A stretch of DNA of 64,000 nucleotides from Rubrivivax sp. (GCA_020248915.1 JADCGP010000010.1:62001-126000); one strand, 5' to 3'; positions 23,912-36,457 are shown, counted from the stretch's first letter. Notes: generated from the sequence alone by a model not told the origin. Numbers and translations are program-made.

Positions 23912-24862
23912 TCAGAAGCCAACCAGCGGCGCCAGCGACTCGCCGAACGAACGCATCGTCGGCGCGAAGAACAGCGCCACCAGGCCGCCCAGCGCGAGGT
24001 AGGGGCCGAACGGGATCGGCGTCTCGCGGCGCAGGCGCTGCAGCACGATCAGCCCGACACCCACTGCCGCGCCGATGCCAGCGGCGAGGAACAGCACACC
24101 GGGCACCACCTGCCAGCCGAGCAGCGCGCCGATGCCCGCGAGCATCTTCATGTCGCCCTCGGCCATCGCGTTGGCCTTGCGGAACACGACGGCCCAGAAC
24201 GCACCGACGGCCCAGAGCACGCCGTAGCCGAGCAGCGCCCCGGTGGCCGCATCGGCCCAGCTGACGGGGGTCCAGCCGGCGGCGGCGGCCACCAGGCCGA
24301 CCACGACCAGCGGCACCGTCAGGCTGTCGGGCAGCAATGTCGTCTCGAAGTCGATCCATGCCATCGCCAGCAGCAGCGCCACCGCCGTGCAGGCCACCAG
24401 TGCGTGCGCCGTCGGCCCGAAGACGAACGCGCAGGCGCCGAACAGGGCACCTGTGGTCGCCTCCAGCAGGGGGTAGCGCGGGGAGATCCGGGTGCCGCAG
24501 GCCGAGCAGCGGCCGCGCAGCAGGATCCAGCTGAGCACCGGGATGTTCTCCGTCACGCGCAGCACGTGCCCGCAGGACGGGCAACGCGAGCGCGGTCGCA
24601 GCAGCGACAGCGGCTCCAGCGGGTCGAGCCGGGCCAGTACCGCGCGGCTGGCGGCGGCGAGCTCGGCCGGCGGCTCGGCGCCGGCGCCCAGCGCGGCCCG
24701 CCAGCTGCGCGGGTCGGCGAGCGCGAAGTCGGCCAGGTCGAAGCGCCACCAGTCGCGCATCGCCATAGCCGGCAGCCGGTGCACGACGACGTTCAGGAAG
24801 CTGCCGATCAGCAGCCCCAGCACGCCCAGCACGGCGGGGGAGAGGAACAGCTCGGACACCAC
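23912..24862 (-). CDS. pilD: Type IV prepilin peptidase / N-methyltransferase PilD
   Basis: A 316-residue inner-membrane aspartic protease that cleaves and N-methylates type IV prepilins. The N-terminal cytoplasmic domain has the zinc-binding pairs CPSCG and CSACG (residues ~95 and ~120). The two catalytic aspartates are in AWIDFETTLLPD (~170) and AEGDMKMLAG (~233). About eight hydrophobic segments are present. The start is one of two adjacent GTG codons (24862 or 24859); no ATG is available before the first helix. It is the third gene of pilB-pilC-pilD. Confidence 0.96.
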   Translation of the reverse strand: MVSELFLSPAVLGVLGLLIGSFLNVVVHRLPAMAMRDWWRFDLADFALADPRSWRAALGAGAEPPAELAAASRAVLARLDPLEPLSLLRPRSRCPSCGHVLRVTENIPVLSWILLRGRCSACGTRISPRYPLLEATTGALFGACAFVFGPTAHALVACTAVALLLAMAWIDFETTLLPDSLTVPLVVVGLVAAAAGWTPVSWADAATGALLGYGVLWAVGAFWAVVFRKANAMAEGDMKMLAGIGALLGWQVVPGVLFLAAGIGAAVGVGLIVLQRLRRETPIPFGPYLALGGLVALFFAPTMRSFGESLAPLVGF

Positions 24863-24884
24863 AGCAGGCGGGCGCGCGCGCCGC

Positions 24885-26105
24885 TCAGACCACCGCGCCG
24901 AGCTTGAAGATCGGCAGGTACATCGAGACCACGATCCCGCCAATCAGCACGCCGAGCACGGAGATGATGAAGGGCTCCATCAGGCTGGACAGCCCCTTGA
25001 CCATCTCGTCCACCTCCTCCTCGTAGAACTCGGCCGCCTTCCCGAGCATGTGGTCCAGCGAGCCGGACTCCTCACCGATGGCCGCCATCTGCAGCACCAT
25101 CGACGGGAAGACGCCGACCGACGTCATCGCCGTGGTCAGTGCCGAGCCGTTGGAGACGTCCTTCTGGATCCGCTCGGTGGCCTGCTCGTACACCGCGTTG
25201 CCCGAAGCGCCGCCGACCGAGTCGAGCGCCTCCACGAGAGGCACGCCGGCGGCGAACATCGTGGCCAGCGTGCGGGTCCAGCGCGCGACGACCGACTTCT
25301 CGATCATTCCGCCGAAGACCGGGACCTTCAACAGCAGCCGGTCCATCGTCATCTGCACCTGAGGGCTGCGCCGCCATGCCTGGAAGAACAGGTAGCCGCC
25401 GCCGAACAGGACGCCGAAGATCAGCCACCACCAGTTGACGAAGAACTTCGACATCGCGATCACCGCCAGCGTCGGCGCCGGCAGGTCGGCGCCGAAGGAC
25501 TTGAACACGTCCTCGAAGGCGGGCACGACGAACAGCATGATCACGGTCACGACGATGAAGGCAACGACGATGACCGCCGTGGGGTACATCAGGGCCGACT
25601 TGATCTTCTGCTTGATCGCGAGCATCTTCTCCTGGTAGAGCGCCAGCCGGTCGAGCAGCGTTTCGAGAATGCCCGCGGCCTCTCCCGCCTCGACGAGATT
25701 GCAGTACAGCGCGTCGAAGTACATCGGGTAGCGGCGGAAGGCGGCCGACAGGCTGGTGCCGGTTTCGACGTCGTTGCGGATGTCGCCCAGCAGCTTGCCC
25801 AGCCGCGGGTTCGGCGCGCCGCGGGCGACGATGTCGAAGGCCTGCAGCAGCGGCACGCCGGCGCGCATCATCGTGCACAGCTGTCGGGTGAAGATCGCGA
25901 TGTCCTTCGGCTTGATCGAGCGTCCGCCGGTGGTGCGGCGGCGGCGGATCTTGCTGACGGTCACGCCCTGGCGGCGGAGGCTCGCGTTGACGGCCGCCTC
26001 GCCGCCAGCGCGCATCTCGCCGCGGACGGTCTTGCCGTTGCGGTCCTTGCCCTCCCACTCGAAGATCGCGTCCTTGGAGTCCTTGGCGAGCGCTGCAGTG
26101 GCCAT
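24885..26105 (-). CDS. pilC: Type IV pilus inner-membrane platform protein PilC
   Basis: A 406-residue T2SF/PilC protein with two repeated helical GspF domains (residues ~70-190 and ~275-395) and three hydrophobic segments (~175-198, ~222-245, ~377-400). FTRQLCTMMRAGVPLLQAF and its second copy around MFAAGVPLVEALDSVG show the repeat. PilC couples the PilB ATPase to pilin extraction from the membrane. It lies 64 bp after pilB and 22 bp before pilD. Confidence 0.97.
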   Translation of the reverse strand: MATAALAKDSKDAIFEWEGKDRNGKTVRGEMRAGGEAAVNASLRRQGVTVSKIRRRRTTGGRSIKPKDIAIFTRQLCTMMRAGVPLLQAFDIVARGAPNPRLGKLLGDIRNDVETGTSLSAAFRRYPMYFDALYCNLVEAGEAAGILETLLDRLALYQEKMLAIKQKIKSALMYPTAVIVVAFIVVTVIMLFVVPAFEDVFKSFGADLPAPTLAVIAMSKFFVNWWWLIFGVLFGGGYLFFQAWRRSPQVQMTMDRLLLKVPVFGGMIEKSVVARWTRTLATMFAAGVPLVEALDSVGGASGNAVYEQATERIQKDVSNGSALTTAMTSVGVFPSMVLQMAAIGEESGSLDHMLGKAAEFYEEEVDEMVKGLSSLMEPFIISVLGVLIGGIVVSMYLPIFKLGAVV

Positions 26106-26169
26106 GGATTGCTGTGTCCGGCGTTGGGAGTGGGCGGTCGGGGGACGGGCGCGGGTCCGGCCGGGGTCG

Positions 26170-27894
26170 CTACTCGTTGGTGACGGTGATGACTTCCTCG
26201 AGCGAGGTCACGCCCGCGCGCACCTTCACCAGCCCGGACTGGCGAAGATCGCGCACGCCCTCGACCTGCGCCTGGCGGGCGATGTCGAGGGCGGAGCCCG
26301 AGCCGAGGATGATCCGCTGGATGGACTCGGTGATCGGCAGGACCTGGTAGATGCCCACGCGTCCCCTGTAGCCGTTGTTGCAGTTCGAGCAGCCGACCGC
26401 CCGGTAGGGCCGCCAGTTGCCATCCAGGTCCGAGGCGTCGAACCCGGCCTGCAGCAGCGACTCGCGCGGGTACTCCGCCGGCGTCTTGCAGTTCTCGCAG
26501 AGCTTGCGAGCCAGGCGCTGCGCGGTGATGACCAGCACGCTCGCCGCGATGTTGAACGGCGCCACGCCCATGTTCATCAGCCGGGTCAGCGTGGTCGGGG
26601 CGTCGTTCGTGTGCAGCGTGCTCATCACGAGGTGGCCCGTCTGCGCGGCCTTGATCGCGATGTCGGCCGTCTCGAGGTCGCGGATCTCGCCGACCATGAT
26701 GATGTCCGGGTCCTGCCGCAGGAAGGCCTTCAGCGCAGCCGCGAAGGTCAGCCCCGCGCGGTCGTTGACGTTGACCTGGTTGATCCCGGGCAGGTTGATC
26801 TCGGCCGGGTCCTCGACCGTGGCGATGTTGACGCCGGGCTGGTTCAGCAGGTTCAGGCAGGTGTACAGCGACACCGTCTTGCCGCTGCCGGTGGGCCCGG
26901 TGACCAGGATCATGCCGTAGGGGCGCTGGATCGCCGCCAGCAGGCGGTCCTTCTCGGCCTTCTCGTAGCCGAGCGCTTCGATCCCGAGCTTGGCGCTGGA
27001 CGGGTCCAGGATCCGGATCACGACCTTCTCGCCGAACAGCGTGGGAAGCGTGCTGACGCGGAAGTCGATCGCGCGGGTGCCGAACTTGAGCTTCATCCGG
27101 CCGTCCTGGGGCACCCGCTTCTCGGCGATGTCCATCCGGCTGATGACCTTGATGCGGCTGGCCAGCTTGTCCTTGATCGCCAGCGGTGGCTGCGTGATCT
27201 CGCGCAGCTCGCCGTCGATCCGGAAGCGCACCCGGTAGTGGTACTCGTAGGGCTCGAAGTGCAGGTCCGACGCGCGCATGTTGATCGCGTCGATCAGCAT
27301 CTTCTGCAGGAAGCGCACGACCGGCGCGTCCTCGACGTCGGCAGCGACCTCGGCCGCCTCGGGCTGGCCGACGTCCTCCTCGGTGACGTCGAAGTCGAAG
27401 TCGCCGCCCGCCAGGGACTCGAGCTCCTGCGATGTCGAGGCGCCCTGCGCGTCGAGCTGCCGCGCGAGCTTGTCGTACTCGACGACGATCCACTCGGGGG
27501 TCAGCTGGGTCGCGAACTTGATGCGCTCGACCGCCTCCTGGTCGGTCGGGTCGGCCGCGCCGATGAACAGCCGGTTGCCCCGCTTGCCGAGGGCGACCAG
27601 CTGGTATTGGCTGGAGATCTTGGCGTCGACCAGGTTGCGCGGCACGCGTTGCAGGTCCACCGCAGCGAGGTCGAGCAGCGGCAGCGCAAGTGCCGACGAC
27701 AGCGTGTGCGCGAGCTCGTCGGACTTCATCGCCCCGGAGGCGATCAAGGCCGCCACGAAGCTGGTCTTGCGCTCCCGCGACTGCCGCAGCAGGTCAGAGG
27801 CCGCCTTGGGCGTCAGCTTGCCCGCATTGACGAGCACCCGGGCGACGCCCAAGAGCGATGAGTGCGGTGAATCGACGACGGTCTCGGCGGCCAT
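26170..27894 (-). CDS. pilB: Type IV pilus assembly ATPase PilB
   Basis: A 574-residue hexameric secretion ATPase. The N-terminal GspE/MshEN domain (residues ~10-150) is followed by the ATPase core with Walker A GPTGSGKT (~330), the Asp box, Walker B DIIMVGEIRD (~395), a His box (STLHTND) and a four-cysteine zinc site (CENC ... CSNC, ~468-510). It powers pilus extension. ATG 27894 (MAAETVV) is preferred to a longer frame with atypical sequence. It is the first gene of the pil cluster. Confidence 0.97.
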   Translation of the reverse strand: MAAETVVDSPHSSLLGVARVLVNAGKLTPKAASDLLRQSRERKTSFVAALIASGAMKSDELAHTLSSALALPLLDLAAVDLQRVPRNLVDAKISSQYQLVALGKRGNRLFIGAADPTDQEAVERIKFATQLTPEWIVVEYDKLARQLDAQGASTSQELESLAGGDFDFDVTEEDVGQPEAAEVAADVEDAPVVRFLQKMLIDAINMRASDLHFEPYEYHYRVRFRIDGELREITQPPLAIKDKLASRIKVISRMDIAEKRVPQDGRMKLKFGTRAIDFRVSTLPTLFGEKVVIRILDPSSAKLGIEALGYEKAEKDRLLAAIQRPYGMILVTGPTGSGKTVSLYTCLNLLNQPGVNIATVEDPAEINLPGINQVNVNDRAGLTFAAALKAFLRQDPDIIMVGEIRDLETADIAIKAAQTGHLVMSTLHTNDAPTTLTRLMNMGVAPFNIAASVLVITAQRLARKLCENCKTPAEYPRESLLQAGFDASDLDGNWRPYRAVGCSNCNNGYRGRVGIYQVLPITESIQRIILGSGSALDIARQAQVEGVRDLRQSGLVKVRAGVTSLEEVITVTNE

Positions 27895-28041
27895 CGGGGT
27901 CAGTGTGGCGTGGGTGCCTGCGGGCAGGTACGGACGCTCATGATCGTCGATCCCACGGGGTGTAAACGCCGGAAATGGCCACCGGGTACCCCGCAAACCC
28001 GGCCCGCATCCGCTGCGGCGCAGGACCCGGCGGGTGGTACC

Positions 28042-28118
28042 TGGTCGGGGTGAGAGGATTCGAACCTCCGGCCTCTACGTCCCGAACGTAGCGCTCTACC
28101 AGGCTAAGCTACACCCCG
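28042..28118 (-). tRNA. tRNA-Pro (CGG anticodon)
   Basis: A full cloverleaf on the minus strand: acceptor arms CGGGGTG and CACCCCG, D-arm, anticodon arm CTACG/CGTAG with loop TTCGGGA (anticodon CGG, decoding CCG), T-arm with GGTTCGAATCC, and an encoded ACCA 3' end. It is 77 nt long. CCG is a common Pro codon at this GC content. Confidence 0.97.
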
Positions 28119-28176
28119 ATGGGAACCGCCGGACATCGCCGACGCCCCGCATTCCCTGCATCCGGCTGCTCGGCCC

Positions 28177-29160
28177 TCAGGAGGAGCGATGCACCGAACG
28201 AACGCACAATTCTAGCAGCGCCTCGCGGGCCGCCCCGGCTGGCAGCAGGGCGAGCAATGAACGGGCACGCTCGGCCTGCTGCGCCGCCGCGGACCGGGTG
28301 GCCTCCAGCGCACCGGTGCGACGGACGATCTCCAGGATCTGCGGCAGCCTCTGGACCTCGCCGTGCTCGATGGCGTCGCGGATCAGCGCGCGATCGTCGG
28401 CACCCGCGCGCTCCATGGCCAGCAGCAGCGGCAGCGTCGGCTTGCCCTCGCGCAGGTCATCGCCGACGTTCTTGCCGAGCTCATCGGTATGGCCCTCGTA
28501 GTCCAGCAGGTCGTCGATGAGCTGGAAGGCAGTGCCCAGCGAACGGCCGAACTCGGCCGCCGCCTCCTCCACTTCAGGCGGGGCCTCGCCGAGCACGGCG
28601 CCGAGGCGGGCGCTGGCCTCGAACAGCTTGGCGGTCTTGTAGCGGATCACCCGCAGGTACTCGTCGACGGCCAGGTCGGGATCGTGCATGTTCATCAGCT
28701 GCAGCACCTCGCCCTCGGCGATCACGTTGGTCGCGTCGGCCAGTACCTCCAGCACACGCATGCGGCCCACCGAGACCATCATCTGGAAAGCGCGCGAGTA
28801 GAGGAAGTCACCCACCAGCACGCTGGCGGCGTTGCCGAAGGCGGCGTTGGCCGTGGCGCGGCCGCGGCGCAGGGCCGACTCGTCGACCACGTCGTCGTGC
28901 AGCAGCGTCGCGGTGTGGATGAACTCGACGATGGCTGCCAGCTCGAGCCGCGCCGGCCCGACGTGGCCGAGGGCCTCGGAGAACAGCAGCACGAGTCGCG
29001 GCCGGATCCGCTTGCCGCCCGCCCCGATGATGTAGCCCGAGATCTGGTCGATCAGGGCCACCTCCGAGCGCAGCCGCTCGCGGATCAGCGCATCGACCTG
29101 CCGCATGGCCGATTCGATCGGGTCGGCGGTCACGGCGGCGGAGGCGGGGGTGTCGAGCAC
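28177..29160 (-). CDS. ispB: Octaprenyl (all-trans polyprenyl) diphosphate synthase
   Basis: A 327-residue trans-prenyltransferase making the ubiquinone side chain. It has the first aspartate-rich motif [13 protein letters not shown] (residue ~88), the second DDLLDYEG (~217), the GKRIRPRLV segment and the [11 protein letters not shown] motif. The start is GTG 29160 (reads MLDTPASAA). It is divergent from rplU, as in most proteobacteria. A TATAAT at 29184-29189 lies just upstream. Confidence 0.95.
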   Translation of the reverse strand: MLDTPASAAVTADPIESAMRQVDALIRERLRSEVALIDQISGYIIGAGGKRIRPRLVLLFSEALGHVGPARLELAAIVEFIHTATLLHDDVVDESALRRGRATANAAFGNAASVLVGDFLYSRAFQMMVSVGRMRVLEVLADATNVIAEGEVLQLMNMHDPDLAVDEYLRVIRYKTAKLFEASARLGAVLGEAPPEVEEAAAEFGRSLGTAFQLIDDLLDYEGHTDELGKNVGDDLREGKPTLPLLLAMERAGADDRALIRDAIEHGEVQRLPQILEIVRRTGALEATRSAAAQQAERARSLLALLPAGAAREALLELCVRSVHRSS

Positions 29161-29183
29161 GGCGGCAGTACTGACAGCCTCGG

Positions 29184-29189
29184 ATTATA
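29184..29189 (-). promoter_or_regulatory. -10 element of ispB
   Basis: A perfect TATAAT on the minus strand, 24 bp before the ispB GTG, within TATAATCCGA, the same string as the groES -10 region. The -35 position has no clear consensus match. Confidence 0.5.
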
Positions 29190-29280
29190 GGAAGCCCCCG
29201 GTACGGGCCGGCCTGACCCGCGTCTGTGACGCGGCTTGCGGCGGCATGCAGCGCCGTGGCCCACGGCTTCGCGCGCGCGG

Positions 29281-29289
29281 TGCTATACT
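29281..29289 (+). promoter_or_regulatory. Extended -10 promoter of rplU-rpmA
   Basis: TGCTATACT provides the extended -10 TGN followed by TATACT (29284-29289). No -35 is recognisable, which is tolerated with an extended -10. Predicted start is near 29296, giving a leader of about 155 nt that contains a tandem repeat. Confidence 0.6.
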
Positions 29290-29293
29290 GAAA

Positions 29294-29335
29294 GGCTTCG
29301 TGCACGGGCCAGCCGGCTTCATGCACGGGCCAGCC
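29294..29335 (+). repeat. Tandem 21-bp duplication in the rplU leader
   Basis: Two adjacent 21-bp units (29294-29314 and 29315-29335) differ at one base (GGCTTCG versus GGCTTCA before TGCACGGGCCAGCC), and a third copy begins (GGCTC) at 29336. The array lies at the predicted 5' end of the rplU mRNA. Confidence 0.85.
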
Positions 29336-29452
29336 GGCTCTGGCGAGCCAGTCGCCGGGGCGCGTCGGGTCCTCGGGCGTCGAGCGCCTCGAGCGCTCGG
29401 GCACAACCGATCCGGCAGGCACGACAGGCGCCCCCCAGCAGAAAGGTCACAC

Positions 29453-29764
29453 ATGTACGCGGTTATCAAGACCGGCGGCAAGCAGTACAAGGTCGCCGCC
29501 GGCGAGAAGATCAAGGTCGAGCAGCTGACCGCCGAAGTCGGTCAGGATGTCACGATCGACCGGGTCCTGGCCGTGGGCAGCGGGGCCGACCTGAAGCTCG
29601 GCTCGCCCTGGGTCGAGGGCGCCACCGTGCAGGCCACCGTCGTCGCGCATGGCCGGCACGACAAGGTGCGCATCTTCAAGATGCGCCGCCGCAAGCACTA
29701 TCGCAAGCAGGGCGGCCACCGACAGAACTACACCGAGCTGCAGATCGGCTCGATCAACGCCTGA
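29453..29764 (+). CDS. rplU: Large ribosomal subunit protein L21
   Basis: A 103-residue protein of standard length, starting [14 protein letters not shown] and containing the basic segment [16 protein letters not shown] (residue ~75) that contacts 23S rRNA. ATG 29453 is preceded by AAAGG. It is the first gene of rplU-rpmA; L27 follows after 12 bp. Confidence 0.98.
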   Translation: MYAVIKTGGKQYKVAAGEKIKVEQLTAEVGQDVTIDRVLAVGSGADLKLGSPWVEGATVQATVVAHGRHDKVRIFKMRRRKHYRKQGGHRQNYTELQIGSINA

Positions 29765-29776
29765 GGAGCGAGCACC

Positions 29777-30034
29777 ATGGCACAAAAGAAGGGCGGCGGC
29801 TCCACCCGCAACGGCCGCGATTCCCAGCCGAAGATGCTCGGCGTCAAGGCCTTCGGCGGCCAGCAGGTCAGCGCCGGGTCGATCATCGTGCGCCAGCGCG
29901 GCACGAAGTTCCACGCCGGCAACGGCGTGGGCATGGGCCGTGACCACACCCTGTTCGCGCTGGTCGACGGCGCGGTCGCCTTCGACACCAAAGGCGCGCT
30001 GAATCGCCAGACGGTGTCCGTCAAACCGGTCTGA
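29777..30034 (+). CDS. rpmA: Large ribosomal subunit protein L27
   Basis: An 85-residue protein with the N terminus [16 protein letters not shown] that reaches toward the peptidyl-transferase centre, and [20 protein letters not shown]. The uncleaved N terminus is of the proteobacterial form. ATG 29777 follows GAGGAGCG. A strong terminator follows 16 bp after the stop. Confidence 0.98.
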   Translation: MAQKKGGGSTRNGRDSQPKMLGVKAFGGQQVSAGSIIVRQRGTKFHAGNGVGMGRDHTLFALVDGAVAFDTKGALNRQTVSVKPV

Positions 30035-32331
<2,297 letters not shown>

Positions 32332-32408
32332 CAGGCGCGTCCCGCTCCGCAAGCGTGGCGAGACCCGAGGCGGGCAGCGGTGCCCGCGACCTGGCGACCT
32401 TCGGCCAG

Positions 32409-33020
32409 CTAGCGGCCCTCGGCCGGGTCGGAGCCAGCAGCGTCGGCGGCCGGCCCGAAGCCGGCGTCGGGCGGGTCGTGCCCATCGCGCTCGCCGGCCG
32501 GCCGCGGCCCCCGCATCCCCGACCGCAGGTAGCGGTTGTACGGGCTGGCCCGAGGCACGTAGCGCGCGAGCTCGGTCAGTGCCATTTCGTAGACGCCGCG
32601 CTTGAACTCGATGACGAACTCGAGCGGCACCCAGTAGTCGTTCCAGCGCCAGGCGTCGAACTCGGGGTGGTCGCTGGCACGCAGGTTCATGTCGCTGTCT
32701 CGCCCCAGCATGCGCAGCAGGAACCAGATCTGCTTTTGGCCGCGGTAGTGGCCGCGGGCGTCCTTGCGGATGTAGCGCTCGGGGACTTCGTAGCGCAACC
32801 AGTCGCGGGTGCGCGCGATGATCTGCACGTGCTCGGGAAGCAGCCCGATCTCCTCGTGCAGCTCGCGATACATCGCCTGCTCGGGCGACTCACCGTGCTT
32901 GATGCCCCCCTGCGGGAACTGCCAGGAGTGAGTCCGCAGACGCTTGCCCCAGAACACCTGGTTGCGCGCGTTCAGGAGGACGATGCCGACGTTCGGCCTG
33001 AAGCCGTCGCGGTCGAGCAT
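32409..33020 (-). CDS. rppH: RNA pyrophosphohydrolase RppH (Nudix)
   Basis: A 203-residue Nudix hydrolase that removes pyrophosphate from mRNA 5' ends and triggers decay. The Nudix box [20 protein letters not shown] (residues ~38-57) is complete, and the N terminus [17 protein letters not shown] and WQFPQGG are typical. The C-terminal ~30 residues (after NRYLRSG) are a Gly/Pro/Asp-rich extension beyond the core. It is divergent from proS; a GATAAT on the minus strand about 30 bp upstream may be its -10. Confidence 0.95.
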   Translation of the reverse strand: MLDRDGFRPNVGIVLLNARNQVFWGKRLRTHSWQFPQGGIKHGESPEQAMYRELHEEIGLLPEHVQIIARTRDWLRYEVPERYIRKDARGHYRGQKQIWFLLRMLGRDSDMNLRASDHPEFDAWRWNDYWVPLEFVIEFKRGVYEMALTELARYVPRASPYNRYLRSGMRGPRPAGERDGHDPPDAGFGPAADAAGSDPAEGR

Positions 33021-33170
33021 AATCGGACCCCGGATTCGTAACTGTTTTCATTATCGCATCGGGGTGGTGCGCGCGGCGAACCCTCGCTAACCCGCACGCC
33101 TGCGAGAGGGAGGCGACCGGCGCTCGCCCGCGGGGCCCGGGCCCCCGGATCGATGCGCGGATGTCGCCCC

Positions 33171-34919
33171 ATGAGAGCCTCGCAGACCTTCCTATCGACG
33201 CAGAAAGAAGCCCCGGCGGACGCCGAGATCGTCAGCCACCGGCTGATGATGCGGGCCGGCATGATCAAGCGCCTGGGCGCCGGCATCTACAGCTACATGC
33301 CGCTCGGGCTGCGGGTGATCCGCAAGATCGAGGCGATCATCCGCGAGGAGATGAACCGCGCTGGCGCGGTCGAGCTGCTGATGCCGGTGGTGCAGCCGGC
33401 CGAGTTGTGGGCCGAGACCGGCCGCTTCCAGGCCTATGGCCCCGAGCTGCTGCGCGTGAAGGATCGCCACCAGCGCGACTTCGTGATCCAGCCCACCAGC
33501 GAGGAGGTGATCACGGACATCGCGCGCCAGGAGCTGCGCAGCTACCGGCAGCTGCCGCGGAACTTCTATCACATCCAGACGAAGTTCCGTGACGAGCGCC
33601 GGCCCCGCTTCGGGCTGATGCGCGGCCGCGAGTTCACGATGAAGGACGCCTACTCCTTCGACCGCGACAAGGCCGGCGCGCTGGCGAGCTACCAGGTGAT
33701 GTTCGACGCCTACCGCCGCATCTTCGACCGCTTCGGCCTGCAGTACCGGGCGGTGTCGGCCGACACCGGTGCCATCGGCGGCGACGCGTCGCACGAGTTC
33801 CAGGTCATCGCCGACACCGGCGAGGACGCGATCGCGTACTGCCCGGCCAGCGACTACGCCGCCAACGTCGAGCTTGCCGAGGCGCTGCCTCTGCTGGCCG
33901 GGCGCGGCGCGGCGACGCAACCGCTCGCCCGGACGCCCACCCCCGGCCGCAGCACTTGCGAGGACGTCGCGGCCATGCTCGGCATCCCGCTGGCGGCCAC
34001 CGTCAAGTCGCTCGTGCTGGCCACCGACGACCGCGACGCGGACGGCAACGCGCTGGGCACGACGGTGTGGCTGGCGATGGTGCGCGGCGACCACTCGCTC
34101 AACGAGGTCAAGACCGGCAAGCTGGCCCCGTTCAAGTCGGGCTGGCGCTTTGCCACGGTGGCCGAGATCGAGTCGCACTTCGGCTGCAAGCCCGGCTACC
34201 TCGGGCCCGTCGGCACGGCCCGCCCGGTCAAGGTGATCGCCGACCGGACGGTGGCCCGCATGGCCGACTTCGTCTGCGGCGCCAACGAGCCCGACTTCCA
34301 CCTGACCGGCGTCAACTGGGGCCGCGATCTGCCCGAGCCCGATCTGGTGGCCGACATCCGCAACGTCGTGGCCGGCGACCCGAGCCCCGACGGCCAGGGA
34401 ACGCTGGCCATCCAGCGCGGCATCGAGGTCGGCCACGTGTTCTACCTCGGCACGAAGAAGTACAGCATCCCGATGGACGCGACCTTCCTCGACGAGAACG
34501 GCAAGCCGCAGCCGTTCGAGATGGGCTGCTACGGCATCGGCGTGACCCGTATCCTGGGCGCAGCGATCGAACAGAACCACGACGAGCGCGGCATGATCTG
34601 GCCGGCCGCGATCGCGCCGTTCGAGTGCGTGGTCTGCCCGATCGGCATGGACCGCAGCGCCGATGTCCGCGCCGCGGCCGAGCGGCTGCACGACGAGCTC
34701 GCCGCGCGCGGCATCGACGTCGTGCTCGACGACCGCGGCGAGCGCCCCGGCGCGATGTTCGCCGACTGGGAGCTGATCGGCGTGCCGATGCGCGTCGTGC
34801 TGTCCGACCGCGGCCTGAAGGCGGGCACGGCCGAGGTCCAGGGCCGGCGCGACGCCGCGGCGGCCGCGGTGCCGCTGGCCGACGCCGCGCGCGCCGTCGA
34901 GGAACGCCTGCGCGCATGA
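33171..34919 (+). CDS. proS: Prolyl-tRNA synthetase (bacterial type)
   Basis: A 582-residue class II synthetase with the bacterial architecture: catalytic motifs ([15 protein letters not shown], the TSEEVITD region, [20 protein letters not shown]), an inserted editing (INS) domain at residues ~230-390 and a C-terminal anticodon domain (~480-575). It charges tRNA-Pro; a tRNA-Pro gene lies 5 kb away. ATG 33171 (MRASQTF) is preferred to an ATG six codons upstream. The stop overlaps the next ATG (ATGA). Confidence 0.97.
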   Translation: MRASQTFLSTQKEAPADAEIVSHRLMMRAGMIKRLGAGIYSYMPLGLRVIRKIEAIIREEMNRAGAVELLMPVVQPAELWAETGRFQAYGPELLRVKDRHQRDFVIQPTSEEVITDIARQELRSYRQLPRNFYHIQTKFRDERRPRFGLMRGREFTMKDAYSFDRDKAGALASYQVMFDAYRRIFDRFGLQYRAVSADTGAIGGDASHEFQVIADTGEDAIAYCPASDYAANVELAEALPLLAGRGAATQPLARTPTPGRSTCEDVAAMLGIPLAATVKSLVLATDDRDADGNALGTTVWLAMVRGDHSLNEVKTGKLAPFKSGWRFATVAEIESHFGCKPGYLGPVGTARPVKVIADRTVARMADFVCGANEPDFHLTGVNWGRDLPEPDLVADIRNVVAGDPSPDGQGTLAIQRGIEVGHVFYLGTKKYSIPMDATFLDENGKPQPFEMGCYGIGVTRILGAAIEQNHDERGMIWPAAIAPFECVVCPIGMDRSADVRAAAERLHDELAARGIDVVLDDRGERPGAMFADWELIGVPMRVVLSDRGLKAGTAEVQGRRDAAAAAVPLADAARAVEERLRA

Positions 34920-35539
34920 CGCCGGCGCGGCGCGCGCTGCTGCTGTCGGCGCTCGGCACGGCCGGGTTCGGCGGCCTGCGGCAGGCGGCCCGCGCCGGCG
35001 CGCAGATCGAGGAGCCGCTGGCCGACTCGGTGCGCAGCGCGCTGGCCGCCGCCGTGGCCGAGGCCGCGCCCCCGCGGCCCACCTTCGACGACATGGGGCG
35101 GCGGCTGGGCTACCTGCGCTGGCTGGGCGCCGCGAGCGAGCGCCTGAAGCGACGCAAGAGCGACCACCACACACGGGTCGAGTTCCTGCAGGCCGTCTGG
35201 TACGAGAGCCGCCGCGCCGGCCTGGAGACGGCGCTCGTGCTCGGCCTGATCCAGGTCGAGAGCGGATTCCGCAAGTACGCGATCAGCCGCGCCGGCGCGC
35301 GCGGCTACATGCAGGTGATGCCGTTCTGGGCGCGCCTGATCGGCGACGGCGACGCCGCGCGCCTGTTCCACCTGCAAACCAACCTGCGCTTCGGCTGCGT
35401 GATCCTGCGCCACTACCTCGAGCGCGAGAAGGGCGACCTGTTCATGGCGCTCGGCCGCTACAACGGCAGCCGCGGGCGGGCCGAATACCCGAACCTGGTG
35501 TTCGGGGCCCGGCGCCAGTGGGACATCCCGGCGGCCTGA
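34916..35539 (+). CDS. Exported lytic transglycosylase (SLT domain)
   Basis: A 207-residue protein. The N terminus ([18 protein letters not shown]) is a signal sequence of Tat-like form. The SLT domain spans residues ~85-200, with the catalytic glutamate in [12 protein letters not shown] (~112) and the GYMQVMPFW motif. It cleaves peptidoglycan glycan strands to 1,6-anhydro products, the type of product later handled by AmpD. It starts inside the proS stop (ATGA). Confidence 0.9.
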   Translation: MTPARRALLLSALGTAGFGGLRQAARAGAQIEEPLADSVRSALAAAVAEAAPPRPTFDDMGRRLGYLRWLGAASERLKRRKSDHHTRVEFLQAVWYESRRAGLETALVLGLIQVESGFRKYAISRAGARGYMQVMPFWARLIGDGDAARLFHLQTNLRFGCVILRHYLEREKGDLFMALGRYNGSRGRAEYPNLVFGARRQWDIPAA

Positions 35540-35565
35540 GCGAGGCCCGGGCCCGGTCTGCGGCG

Positions 35566-36129
35566 CTACAGCCCCTGCCAGGCCCGGGGCTCGGCCCCGC
35601 CCACGCCGGCCAGCGCCAGGACCCGCTCCACGCTCTCGGCCACCAGCTCGTCGATCGACGCCGGCTTCAGGTAGAAGGCCGGCAGCGGCGGGAACACGAT
35701 GCCGCCCATTTCGGTGACGGCCGTCATGTTGCGCAGGTGGGCGAGGTTGAACGGCGTCTCGCGCACCATCAGCACGAGGCGGCGACGCTCCTTCAGCGTG
35801 ACGTCGGCGGCCCGCGTGAGCAGGTTGTCGGACAGGCCGTGGGCCACCGCCGCGAGGGTCTTCATCGAGCACGGAGCGATCACCATCGCGGCGGTGTCGA
35901 AGCTGCCGCTGGCGATGCACGCGCCGACGTCGCCCGGCGCGTGCGCGTGGGTGGCGAGCGCCTCGAGCGCGCGTCGGTCGAGGCCGAGCTCGTGGTGGAC
36001 GTTCAGCACGCCGGCCGGCGTGACCACCAGGTGCGTCTCGAGACCGAGCTCGCGCGCACGCTCCAGCAGCCTGCGGGCGTAGACCGCGCCCGTCGCGCCG
36101 GTGATGCCGACGACCAGGCGCCGCGTCAT
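35566..36129 (-). CDS. ubiX: Flavin prenyltransferase UbiX
   Basis: A 187-residue flavoprotein that prenylates FMN for the UbiD decarboxylase in ubiquinone synthesis. Diagnostic motifs are VGITGATGAVYARRL (residue ~7), SGSFDTAAMVIAPCSMKTLA (~78) and RETPFNLAHLRNM (~126). It is convergent with the lytic transglycosylase gene and lies 13 bp after grxD. Confidence 0.96.
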   Translation of the reverse strand: MTRRLVVGITGATGAVYARRLLERARELGLETHLVVTPAGVLNVHHELGLDRRALEALATHAHAPGDVGACIASGSFDTAAMVIAPCSMKTLAAVAHGLSDNLLTRAADVTLKERRRLVLMVRETPFNLAHLRNMTAVTEMGGIVFPPLPAFYLKPASIDELVAESVERVLALAGVGGAEPRAWQGL

Positions 36130-36142
36130 CGGGCGCGCGGCG

Positions 36143-36457
36143 TCAGGCCTTGGCCAGCAGCTGCTGCAGCTCGCCCGACTGGTACATCTCCATCATGATG
36201 TCCGAGCCGCCGACGAACTCGCCGTCGACGTACAGCTGCGGGATCGTCGGCCAGTTGGCGTACTCCTTGATGCCCTGGCGCACTTCCTCGTCCTCGAGCA
36301 CGTTGAAGGTGGCGAAGTCCTTCGCGCCGGCGGCCCGCAGCACCTGCACCGCGCGCCCGGAGAAGCCGCACATCGGGAACTGCGCGTTGCCCTTCATGAA
36401 GAGCATGACCTTGTTGTCCTTGACCAGCTGGTCGATGCGTTGGTGGACGTCGCTCAT
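36143..36457 (-). CDS. grxD: Monothiol glutaredoxin Grx4 (GrxD)
   Basis: A 104-residue CGFS-type glutaredoxin. MLFMKGNAQFPMCGFSGRA (residue ~18) carries the monothiol active site that, with glutathione, ligates a [2Fe-2S] cluster; WPTIPQLYVDGEFVGG is the glutathione-binding loop. It acts in iron-sulfur trafficking. ATG 36457 is the natural start. Confidence 0.97.
   Translation of the reverse strand: MSDVHQRIDQLVKDNKVMLFMKGNAQFPMCGFSGRAVQVLRAAGAKDFATFNVLEDEEVRQGIKEYANWPTIPQLYVDGEFVGGSDIMMEMYQSGELQQLLAKA

Noticed and set aside
35540..35565. GC-rich palindrome between the lytic transglycosylase and ubiX as a terminator
   Set aside because: The stem is short and neither side has a T tract.
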